Assembly (NCBI GenBank): GCA_017302775.1
Contig: JAFLDC010000236.1
Coordinates: 1 to 5,123, forward strand
Reading direction: 5' to 3'
Length of the DNA: 5,123 nt
Source: Sphingomonadales bacterium
Lineage (GTDB): Bacteria; Pseudomonadota; Alphaproteobacteria; Sphingomonadales; Sphingomonadaceae
In this document: positions 1 to 5,123 of the stretch, in pieces
Numbering within the stretch: position 1 is the first letter of the stretch
Layout: the number at the start of each line of letters is the position of its first letter
The notes under the pieces: generated by a model
The model's database searches: none
Told to the model about the DNA's origin: nothing
Seen by the model: the letters and a program-made list of their open reading frames with translations, nothing else
Made by a program: the position numbers and the translations under genes

Positions 1-293
1 GGCCCAGCGCGATTATCGCCAGCAACGATCAGATGGCGTTGGCCACGCTGGAAGTCGCCCGCCAGCGCGGCCTGATAGTGCCGACAGACCTGTCGCTGAT
101 CAGCTTTGACAATACCCCGTTGGTGCATTTTACCCAGCCACCGCTGACTGCAGTTGATCAGCCGATCGCCGCCACTGCGTCCAAGGCGGTTGAACTGATC
201 ATCGCGGCGCAGCGGGGTGATCCCAAACCCGAAGGGCTGACGGTGATCTCGGCAACGCTGGCGCTGCGCGGCTCGGTCGCGGCGCGTGGGTGA
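1..293 (+). CDS. LacI/GalR-family transcriptional regulator, C-terminal fragment (5' end outside window)
   Basis: This is the end of a sugar-responsive repressor. The frame is open from base 3 (first full codon Pro) through the TGA at 291-293, giving 96 visible residues, so the ATG at base 33 is internal. The text matches the C-terminal part of the periplasmic-binding-protein-like effector domain of LacI proteins: a P-S-A-I-I-A-S-N-D-Q-M-A segment, then G-L-I-V-P-T-D-L-S-L-I-S-F-D-N, then P-P-L-T-A-V-D-Q-P and a closing L-A-L-R-G-S-V, equivalent to the family's VP.D.S..GFDD, PLTTV.QP and LI.R.S signatures. The DNA-binding HTH and hinge are off the left edge. The permease gene starts inside its last codons, and a LacI-type operator lies upstream of the glucosidase, so it probably controls this locus locally. 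The ligand is not readable; a glucose-containing sugar is a guess from context. Confidence 0.93.
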   Translation, partial: PSAIIASNDQMALATLEVARQRGLIVPTDLSLISFDNTPLVHFTQPPLTAVDQPIAATASKAVELIIAAQRGDPKPEGLTVISATLALRGSVAARG

Positions 294-1476
294 GCCACCC
301 AGCGAATCCGGCCCAGACCGTTTTATTCTGCGATATGCGCTTGCCTGGGCGGGCGGGGCGGTTGCTTATACCCCGCTGCTCACGATCCTGCTGCCGGGCC
401 GGATCGCAGGACTGGCCGGCAGCCAGGCCGGGGTGTCCTGGTTGGCCCAACTGGCCTTGGCCGGAGCGCTGGCGGCTTCGGCGGGCAATATCCTGTTCGG
501 TTACCTCAGCGATATAACCGGTCATCGGCGGGGCTGGATCGCCGCGGGGCTGGTGCTGTCCTGTCTGTTGCTGCCGCTGATCGATCAGGCGCAGACCCTG
601 CCGGCACTGATCGCCGTCGTCGTCGCATGGCAGCTCGCCCTCAACATGATGCTCGGCCCACTGGCGGCCTGGGCCGGCGATCGCGTGCCTGACCGGCGCA
701 AGGGGCTGCTGGGCGGGTTGATGGCTTTCGCGCCGGGGGCCGGGGCGCTGTGCGGCGCGATCGTGACCTTGCCCGGTCTGGTCGATCCGGGGGAGCGGCT
801 GGAGGTCGTAGCGGCCGTCGTCGCGCTTTGTGTATCCCCGGTGCTGTTGTGGCCCGGCAGCCCGGATCTGCCGGCCAAGCCGTTACGCGCCGACGATCTC
901 GCCCCAATTGCCCCGCAATCCCGTTCTGCGGGGCTGCGGATGTGGCTGGCGCGGCTGTCGGTCCAGATAGCGGAGGCCACCTTGTTCGCCTATCTGCTGT
1001 TCTGGCTGCGGAGCCTTGATCCGGCGGTAAGCGATCATCAGACGGCGCGGCTGTTCAGCGCGATCATGCTGTTCTCTATCCCCGTTGCGCTGGCGGCAGG
1101 GCGCTGGTCGGACCGGGCGGACCGTCCCCTCCCGCCGTTGTTCGCCTCGGCGCTGCTTTCCGCCGCGGGCTTGTTTGCGATGACCGTGGCGCGTGATCTG
1201 GCGCCCGCCATGGCAGCCTATGCCGTGTTTGGACTTGCCAGCGCCGTCTTTCTGTCGCTGCATTCATCACAGACGCTGCGAATCCTGCCCCGGCCGACAC
1301 GGCGCGGGCGTGATTTGGGATTGTTCAACCTGACAAACACCGTGCCGTCGCTGGCGATGCCATGGCTGGCGATCACGCTGGTGCCGATGTTCGGGTTCCA
1401 GGCGCTGTTCCTGATTCTGGCGATCCTCGCGCTGGGGGCCGCCCTGTTGCTGGCGACGATCGCGCAGCAGGCGTGA
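286..1476 (+). CDS. MFS transporter, probably for sugar (12 TM segments)
   Basis: A 396-residue inner-membrane permease of the major facilitator superfamily. Hydrophobic stretches fit 12 helices, roughly at 13-37, 50-75, 83-99, 106-128, 139-163, 172-189, 217-242, 255-273, 284-301, 306-328, 343-366 and 370-392, with a polar central loop near 191-216. The loop between TM2 and TM3 holds a motif A-like G-Y-L-S-D-I-T-G-H-R-R-G (72-83), echoed by G-R-W-S-D-R-A-D-R (272-280) between TM8 and TM9. A basic G-D-R-V-P-D-R-R-K-G (131-140) sits between TM4 and TM5. The GTG at 286 is the only usable start before TM1 and overlaps the LacI gene by 8 nt; no good Shine-Dalgarno precedes it, so coupled translation is likely. 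Sugar transport is inferred only from the neighbouring regulator and glucosidase; uptake of glucose or beta-glucosides would fit. Confidence 0.9.
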   Translation: MGEPPSESGPDRFILRYALAWAGGAVAYTPLLTILLPGRIAGLAGSQAGVSWLAQLALAGALAASAGNILFGYLSDITGHRRGWIAAGLVLSCLLLPLIDQAQTLPALIAVVVAWQLALNMMLGPLAAWAGDRVPDRRKGLLGGLMAFAPGAGALCGAIVTLPGLVDPGERLEVVAAVVALCVSPVLLWPGSPDLPAKPLRADDLAPIAPQSRSAGLRMWLARLSVQIAEATLFAYLLFWLRSLDPAVSDHQTARLFSAIMLFSIPVALAAGRWSDRADRPLPPLFASALLSAAGLFAMTVARDLAPAMAAYAVFGLASAVFLSLHSSQTLRILPRPTRRGRDLGLFNLTNTVPSLAMPWLAITLVPMFGFQALFLILAILALGAALLLATIAQQA

Positions 1477-1485
1477 AGCGCTTGC

Positions 1486-1514
1486 TTGATTTTCCCCCCC
1501 GGTCGTGTCAGAAC
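1486..1514 (+). promoter_or_regulatory. Weak sigma-70-like promoter candidate for the GH3 gene
   Basis: TTGATT at 1486-1491 resembles a -35 box and is followed after 17 nt by CAGAAC at 1509-1514, which matches only three of six -10 consensus positions. A run of seven C residues (1494-1500) lies in the spacer. Transcription from here would start just upstream of or within the operator at 1518-1531, which makes the arrangement sensible for repression. The match is poor, and read-through from the permease gene is an alternative, since I see no terminator after 1476. Confidence 0.22.
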
Positions 1515-1517
1515 TCA

Positions 1518-1531
1518 TGGGAACGTTCACA
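1518..1531. promoter_or_regulatory. Putative LacI-family operator upstream of the GH3 gene
   Basis: TGGGAACGTTCACA is a 14-bp inverted repeat centred on a CpG (between 1524 and 1525), with six of seven base pairs symmetric; the inner GAACGTTC is perfect. Even length, a central CG and TG/CA ends are typical of LacI/GalR-family operators. It lies 23 bp before the chosen ATG of the glucosidase, where binding would block transcription or early elongation. The LacI-family gene ending at 293 is the obvious candidate ligand. No binding evidence is available from sequence alone. Confidence 0.55.
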
Positions 1532-1545
1532 AGAATTCATTGGGT

Positions 1546-1554
1546 GGGGAAGAG
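1546..1554 (+). promoter_or_regulatory. Ribosome binding site of the GH3 gene
   Basis: The purine-only run GGGGAAGAG directly precedes the ATG at 1555, with its GGGGA core 4 nt from the start. It supports 1555 over the upstream in-frame TTG codons at 1486 and 1540, which would add residues in front of an otherwise normal signal peptide. Confidence 0.5.
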
Positions 1555-1623
1555 ATGCGGTTCAACACGGCAATTGCGGCGGCAGCGCTGGTATTGGGCG
1601 GGTGCGCGGCTGCAGCGGCGGCA
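1555..1623 (+). other. Signal peptide of the GH3 glucosidase (SPI or lipoprotein type unclear)
   Basis: Residues 1-23 consist of a short n-region with one Arg, a hydrophobic core (A-I-A-A-A-A-L-V-L) and a run of six alanines before N24, giving a good signal peptidase I site after A23. C17 in L-V-L-G-G-C also fits a relaxed lipobox, which would give a lipoprotein with Ala at +2, usually sorted to the outer membrane. Either way the enzyme leaves the cytoplasm. Confidence 0.75.
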
Positions 1624-3984
1624 AACCTCGGCGGCGATAACCTGGCAGGGGCGGTCGCCCATCCTGAACGCTGGCCCGCCGCCCGCAGCCCGGCAGCGAT
1701 GACCGATCCCGCCACCGAAGCTAGGATCGACGAGCTGCTGGCGCGCATGACGCTGGAGCAGAAGGTCGGCCAGCTGATTCAGGCTGACATCAGCGCGATC
1801 ACCCCCGCTGATCTGGCGCGGTATCCGCTCGGCTCGATCCTGGCTGGTGGCAACTCTGGCCCCTATGGCGATGAGCGGGCAAGTGCCGCCAAGTGGCATC
1901 AGTTGGTTGGCGAATTCCGTGCAGCCTCGCGCAAGTCTGGCGCAGGCATTCCGGTGCTGTTCGGCGTGGATGCAGTCCACGGCCATTCCAATCTGCCGGG
2001 CGCAACGATCTTTCCGCATAACATCGGGCTGGGGGCCGCGCAGGACCCGGCACTGGTCGAGCGGATCGGTGCTGCGACTGCCGCGGAAATCGCGGGTAGC
2101 GGCATCGAATGGACCTTTGCGCCCACACTGGCGGTGCCCCAGGATCCCCGCTGGGGACGTAGCTATGAGGGCTATTCATCGGATCCGGCGCTGGTTGCCA
2201 GCTATGGCCGGGCGATGACGCTGGGCCTGCAAGGTGTTCTGACGGCGGGGCGGCCCGTCCCGGCCAATCGCGTCGCTGCCACCGCCAAGCATTTTCTGGC
2301 CGACGGCGGTACCGTGGATGGCCGCGATCAGGGCGATGCGCGGATCGGGGAGGACGAACTCATTGGCCGTCACGCCGCTGGCTATCCGGCGGCGATTGAC
2401 GCCGGTGCGCTGACTGTCATGGCCAGCTTCTCCAGCTGGAACGGGGTCAAGCATCACGGCAACCGCACCCTGCTGACCGATGTGCTGAAGGGGCAGATGG
2501 GCTTTGCCGGACTGGTTGTGGGGGACTGGAACGGGCACGGCCAAGTGCCCGGCTGTACCCCCACGGATTGCCCGGCCACGATCAATGCCGGGCTTGACCT
2601 GATCATGGCGCCTGACACCTGGAAAGGCCTGTACGCCTCTACCCTGCGGGCGGCCCGGGCCGGACGTATTCCCGCGGCACGGATCGACGATGCCGTGCGG
2701 CGCGTGCTGCGGGTCAAGTTCAAGCTCGGACTGATGGGGGACAATCTTGTCGAGCGTGGCAATCCCGCCCTGATCGGGGCGCAGCCGCACCTTGATCTGG
2801 CGCGGGAGGCGGCGGCCAAATCGCTGGTTCTGCTCAAGAACAATGGCGGGGTATTGCCGGTCAAACCCGGAGCGCGGGTGTTGGTGGCCGGGCCGGGCGC
2901 GGATAACATGGCGATGCAGGCCGGCGGCTGGACGATAACCTGGCAGGGAACAGACACCACGGCCGCGGATTTTCCCAATGGCCAGACAATCGGCAAGGCC
3001 GTTTCTGCCGCTGTGGCCGGCGCGGGCGGACAGGCAACCATTGCTGCCGATGGCAGCTTCACCGTCAGGCCGGACGTTGCGATTGTGGTGCTGGGCGAAA
3101 CGCCTTACGCCGAATTTCAGGGCGATCTTCCGCACCTTGCCTTCGCCGATCTGCACGGCGAGTCGCAACTGGTGGCGCGTCTGAAAGCGCAGGGTATCCC
3201 GGTCGTCGTCGTGTTCCTGTCCGGTCGCCCGCTATTCACCGGCAAGCTGATCAACCTGGCCGATGCCTTCGTTGCGGCCTGGCTGCCTGGAAGTCAGGGT
3301 AATGGTGTGGCCGACGTGCTGATCGCCCGGCGCGATGGTCAACCGGCACGCAGCTTTACCGGGCGCCTGCCGTTCGCCTGGCCGGGCGATGCGCGCATGC
3401 CGATGCTCGCGCCGCAGTTCCCGCTCGGTTATGGTCTGCGTTTTGGCGCGGCGTCGCAAGTCGGTCCGGTAAATGAAGACCCCCGGATCGATCTTTCGGC
3501 ATTTGACAATTCGGCGTCGTTTTTCATCCGGGGCAAGACGTTGGCACCGTGGCACATGTCGACCGATGGTTCGATCGGCGTGCGCGCCGTCGATCTGTCA
3601 GCGCAGGAAGATGCGCGGCAGTTCAGCTGGGGCGGGCCAGGCGCACTGAAGGTGGAAGGCAATCCGGTCAACCTGGCGGGCAAAGCCGATCAGGGTGCGG
3701 CATTGCTGCTCGACTGGCGGCTTGACCGGCTGGGCAAGGCGCCGGTGCACCTGTCGCTGGGCGGTGTAACGGTCAATCTCACACCGCAGCTACGCCGTGC
3801 AAAGCTCGGCACTGTGCTGGAAACCCGCATTCCACTCCGCTGCTTCAAGACGGCGAAGTCCGGGCTTGACGCGGTCGGCCAACCATTGCGCATCGTGGCG
3901 GGCAGCGGATTTGGCGTGACCTTGCGTAACGCCCGGATCGTACCCGGCGTGCCCGGGGCGGTGTGCCCGGCGGCGGTGCGGTGA
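1555..3984 (+). CDS. Exported GH3 exo-beta-glucosidase (ExoP/ExoI type) with C-terminal ExoP-like beta-sandwich domain
   Basis: An 809-residue retaining glycoside hydrolase that should remove glucose from the non-reducing ends of beta-1,3/1,4-glucans or cello-oligosaccharides outside the cytoplasm. Order: signal sequence (1 to about 23); GH3 TIM-barrel domain (about 55-385) with G-V-D-A-V-H-G-H (138-144 region), R-W-G-R-S-Y-E (199-205), A-K-H-F (K245, H246) and G-D-W-N-G-H, where D324 sits at the nucleophile position; GH3 alpha/beta C-terminal domain (about 415-635) opening with L-L-K-N-N-G (K428) and carrying G-E-T-P-Y-A-E-F-Q-G-D, whose glutamates E515 and E520 lie in the segment supplying the acid/base in the barley ExoI group; then an ExoP-C-like galactose-binding-fold domain from about 642 to the end. 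Length matches ExoP-type enzymes. A lipobox-like LGGC (C17) makes lipoprotein anchoring possible. Exact substrate linkage cannot be read. The upstream operator suggests LacI repression relieved by sugar. Confidence 0.94.
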   Translation: MRFNTAIAAAALVLGGCAAAAAANLGGDNLAGAVAHPERWPAARSPAAMTDPATEARIDELLARMTLEQKVGQLIQADISAITPADLARYPLGSILAGGNSGPYGDERASAAKWHQLVGEFRAASRKSGAGIPVLFGVDAVHGHSNLPGATIFPHNIGLGAAQDPALVERIGAATAAEIAGSGIEWTFAPTLAVPQDPRWGRSYEGYSSDPALVASYGRAMTLGLQGVLTAGRPVPANRVAATAKHFLADGGTVDGRDQGDARIGEDELIGRHAAGYPAAIDAGALTVMASFSSWNGVKHHGNRTLLTDVLKGQMGFAGLVVGDWNGHGQVPGCTPTDCPATINAGLDLIMAPDTWKGLYASTLRAARAGRIPAARIDDAVRRVLRVKFKLGLMGDNLVERGNPALIGAQPHLDLAREAAAKSLVLLKNNGGVLPVKPGARVLVAGPGADNMAMQAGGWTITWQGTDTTAADFPNGQTIGKAVSAAVAGAGGQATIAADGSFTVRPDVAIVVLGETPYAEFQGDLPHLAFADLHGESQLVARLKAQGIPVVVVFLSGRPLFTGKLINLADAFVAAWLPGSQGNGVADVLIARRDGQPARSFTGRLPFAWPGDARMPMLAPQFPLGYGLRFGAASQVGPVNEDPRIDLSAFDNSASFFIRGKTLAPWHMSTDGSIGVRAVDLSAQEDARQFSWGGPGALKVEGNPVNLAGKADQGAALLLDWRLDRLGKAPVHLSLGGVTVNLTPQLRRAKLGTVLETRIPLRCFKTAKSGLDAVGQPLRIVAGSGFGVTLRNARIVPGVPGAVCPAAVR

Positions 3985-3987
3985 AGC

Positions 3988-4006
3988 TCGGCGCAGCAGC
4001 AGCCGA
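3988..4006 (+). terminator. Weak stem-loop after the GH3 gene, possible terminator
   Basis: TCGGC (3988-3992) can pair with GCCGA (4002-4006) around a 9-nt GCA-repeat loop, four bases after the GH3 stop codon. The following CGGTTTGGGTT is only moderately T-rich, so as an intrinsic terminator it is poor. It is the only hairpin I could make out between the GH3 and msrB genes. Confidence 0.22.
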
Positions 4007-4015
4007 CGGTTTGGG

Positions 4016-4044
4016 TTGAAGCGCGGCGCGGAAAGGCCCACATT
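4016..4044 (+). promoter_or_regulatory. Weak promoter candidate for msrB-selO
   Basis: TTGAAG (4016-4021) and CACATT (4039-4044) are spaced by 17 nt in the 89-nt gap before msrB. The -35 is fair and the -10 matches three of six positions. A separate promoter is expected because msrB is functionally unrelated to the glucosidase, but the match alone is weak. Confidence 0.22.
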
Positions 4045-4061
4045 CAGCGTCTGTCCTGCTG

Positions 4062-4066
4062 AGGAG
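4062..4066 (+). promoter_or_regulatory. msrB: Ribosome binding site of msrB
   Basis: A consensus AGGAG lies 7 nt before the ATG at 4074. It is the strongest Shine-Dalgarno in the window and fixes the msrB start. Confidence 0.75.
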
Positions 4067-4073
4067 AACGCGC

Positions 4074-4517
4074 ATGAACTGGGCCGATGTTGTTCGTTTG
4101 GCTCAAGGCGGGGCGAATCCACCCCCGCACCGGGTTGAAAAGAGCGACGAGGAATGGCGCGCGCAGCTCAGTCCCGATCAATACCAGGTCACCCGACTGG
4201 CCGGAACCGAACGGCCGTTCTCCGATCCGATGTGCAGCCTGTTTCAACCTGGACGCTATGCCTGCACGTGCTGTGGGACCGAACTGTTTGACAGCGGCAG
4301 CAAGTTTGACAGCGGGACTGGCTGGCCCAGCTTCGGAGAGCCGGTCGCCGATGGCGTAGTGGGTTATCGCGCTGACAACAGCCACGGAATGGTCCGGATC
4401 GAAGCGCTATGCAACGTGTGTGACGCGCACCTTGGCCACGTTTTCCCGGATGGGCCGCCGCCAAGCGGGCTGCGGTTCTGCATCAATGCCCTGTCGCTGC
4501 AAAAGCAACCAGCTTGA
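4074..4517 (+). CDS. msrB: Peptide-methionine (R)-S-oxide reductase MsrB
   Basis: A 147-residue cytoplasmic repair enzyme that reduces methionine-R-sulfoxide in proteins, normally recycled by thioredoxin. The full SelR/MsrB fold is present: zinc cysteines C64/C67 (C-T-C-C-G) and C113/C116 (C-N-V-C-D), the G-W-P-S-F motif with active-site W84, [10 protein letters not shown] with H122 and D126, and catalytic C136 in R-F-C-I-N. Spacing is collinear with my recollection of E. coli MsrB across the core. The usual recycling cysteine, just before G-W-P-S-F, is Thr here (T82), while extra cysteines occur at C54 and C66. No signal peptide is visible. The start is fixed by an AGGAG 7 nt upstream. Its TGA overlaps the TTG start of selO, so the two are probably one operon. 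Confidence 0.96.
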   Translation: MNWADVVRLAQGGANPPPHRVEKSDEEWRAQLSPDQYQVTRLAGTERPFSDPMCSLFQPGRYACTCCGTELFDSGSKFDSGTGWPSFGEPVADGVVGYRADNSHGMVRIEALCNVCDAHLGHVFPDGPPPSGLRFCINALSLQKQPA

Positions 4518-5123
4518 CCTTTGCATTCGATCACAGCTTCGCTCGGGAACTGGATGGGTTTTATGCCCGGTGGCAGGCTGCTGTCCCGCCGGCCCCCACG
4601 TTACTGCTGTGGAATGCGCCGTTGGCTGCGGAATTGGGCCTGCCAATGGCGGACGAGGAGCAGTTGGCGCGGTGGTTCTCCGGAGCGGAACGGATCCCCG
4701 GGTCCGATCCTCTGGCAATGGCCTATGCCGGACATCAGTTCGGCCATTTCAACCCGCAGCTTGGTGATGGCCGGGCCCTGTTGCTGGGCGAAATCATGGC
4801 GCCTGGCGGGGTGCGCCGTGATATCCAGCTCAAAGGGTCCGGGCCGACGCCATATTCCCGCTCAGCTGATGGCAAAAGCGCCCTCGGCCCGGCGCTGCGC
4901 GAATACCTGATGTCGGAAGCCATGGCTGCGCTGGACGTGCCGACCACCCGCAGCCTGGCCGTAGTGGCGACCGGCGAAGGTGTCTGGCGCGAAATGCCGC
5001 ATCCCGGCGCGGTACTGGCTCGCACGGCGGCCAGCCATTTGCGCGTGGGCACGTTCGAATGGGCCGCAGCGCACAAGGGGCGCGCAGCGGTTGAGCGGCT
5101 GACTGACTATGCGCTGGAACGCC
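4514..5123 (+). CDS. selO: SelO (YdiU/UPF0061) protein adenylyltransferase, N-terminal part (3' end outside window)
   Basis: SelO is a pseudokinase-fold enzyme that transfers AMP from ATP to protein hydroxyl side chains; in E. coli it has been linked to redox proteins. Some 203 codons are visible, about 40% of a usual 460-490-residue protein. Translating from the TTG at 4514 gives [12 protein letters not shown] and then the family hallmarks: [16 protein letters not shown] (G-D-G-R at 84-87, nucleotide loop), D-I-Q-L-K-G-S-G with K107 at the beta3 lysine position, T-P-Y-S-R, and [10 protein letters not shown], where E130 is probably its ion-pair partner. The TTG overlaps the msrB stop as TTGA. 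No ATG or GTG exists in this frame in the 70 nt upstream, and the next ATG would delete the conserved N-terminus. The remaining catalytic residues and any C-terminal cysteine lie beyond the edge. Confidence 0.93.
   Translation, partial: MTFAFDHSFARELDGFYARWQAAVPPAPTLLLWNAPLAAELGLPMADEEQLARWFSGAERIPGSDPLAMAYAGHQFGHFNPQLGDGRALLLGEIMAPGGVRRDIQLKGSGPTPYSRSADGKSALGPALREYLMSEAMAALDVPTTRSLAVVATGEGVWREMPHPGAVLARTAASHLRVGTFEWAAAHKGRAAVERLTDYALER

Noticed and set aside
1494..1500. Run of seven C residues as a possible phase-variable tract
   Set aside because: It is short and intergenic; seven C in a GC-rich genome is not evidence of slippage control. It could alter promoter spacing, but nothing supports this.
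1486..1554. Upstream in-frame TTG starts (1486, 1540) extending the glucosidase by up to 23 residues
   Set aside because: The extension would put polar, charged residues before a normal signal peptide and translate across the operator; ATG 1555 has a purine-rich RBS.
2176..3168. Long 330-codon minus-strand open frame opposite the glucosidase
   Set aside because: It is a shadow of a GC-rich coding region; the protein is Arg/Gly/Pro-rich without recognisable domains, and the opposite strand is certain GH3 sequence.
3993..4002. GCA triplet run in the loop after the glucosidase gene
   Set aside because: Only about three repeat units in noncoding DNA, too short to call a repeat element.
4021..4030. 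GCGCGGCGCG as a possible regulatory palindrome before msrB
   Set aside because: It does not form a proper inverted repeat and simple GC richness explains it.
4521..4910. Open frames at 4420-4767 and 4521-4910 on the + strand over the msrB/selO region
   Set aside because: They are other frames of msrB and selO; their translations show no family features, while the frame from 4514 reads as clear SelO.

Overview
This window reads as an ordinary chromosomal stretch of a GC-rich alphaproteobacterium. The style of the proteins (an ExoP-type GH3 glucosidase beside a LacI regulator and an MFS permease, and an MsrB–SelO pair) suggests the Sphingomonadales (Novosphingobium/Sphingomonas-like). That placement is inference from sequence character, not from a search. 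All recognised genes lie on the + strand, are tightly packed and cover almost the whole window. I see no tRNA, rRNA, CRISPR array, insertion sequence or phage element.

Layout. (1) Bases 1-293 hold the C-terminal end of a LacI/GalR-family regulator whose N-terminal HTH lies off the left edge. (2) Bases 286-1476 hold a 12-TM major facilitator superfamily transporter; its GTG start overlaps the regulator's end by 8 nt. (3) Bases 1477-1554 form a short intergenic region with a near-palindromic LacI-type operator, TGGGAACGTTCACA, at 1518-1531. (4) Bases 1555-3984 encode an exported glycoside hydrolase family 3 exo-beta-glucosidase with an ExoP-type C-terminal beta-sandwich domain. (5) Bases 3985-4073 are a short spacer. 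(6) Bases 4074-4517 encode methionine-(R)-sulfoxide reductase MsrB. (7) From 4514 to the right edge runs the N-terminal part of SelO (YdiU family protein adenylyltransferase), starting at a TTG codon that overlaps the msrB stop.

How the genes fit together. The first half looks like a beta-glucan/beta-glucoside utilisation locus: an exported glucosidase releases glucose or short glucosides, the MFS permease probably imports the product, and the LacI regulator probably represses the glucosidase from the operator just upstream of it. The second half is a separate redox-repair/signalling pair: MsrB repairs oxidised methionine, and SelO AMPylates proteins involved in redox homeostasis in the bacteria where it has been studied. 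The 4-nt overlap suggests translational coupling of the two.

Nothing here is a clearly new system. The points most worth a second look are the TTG-initiated selO overlapping msrB, the loss of the usual recycling cysteine in MsrB with two extra cysteines nearby, and the LacI operator.
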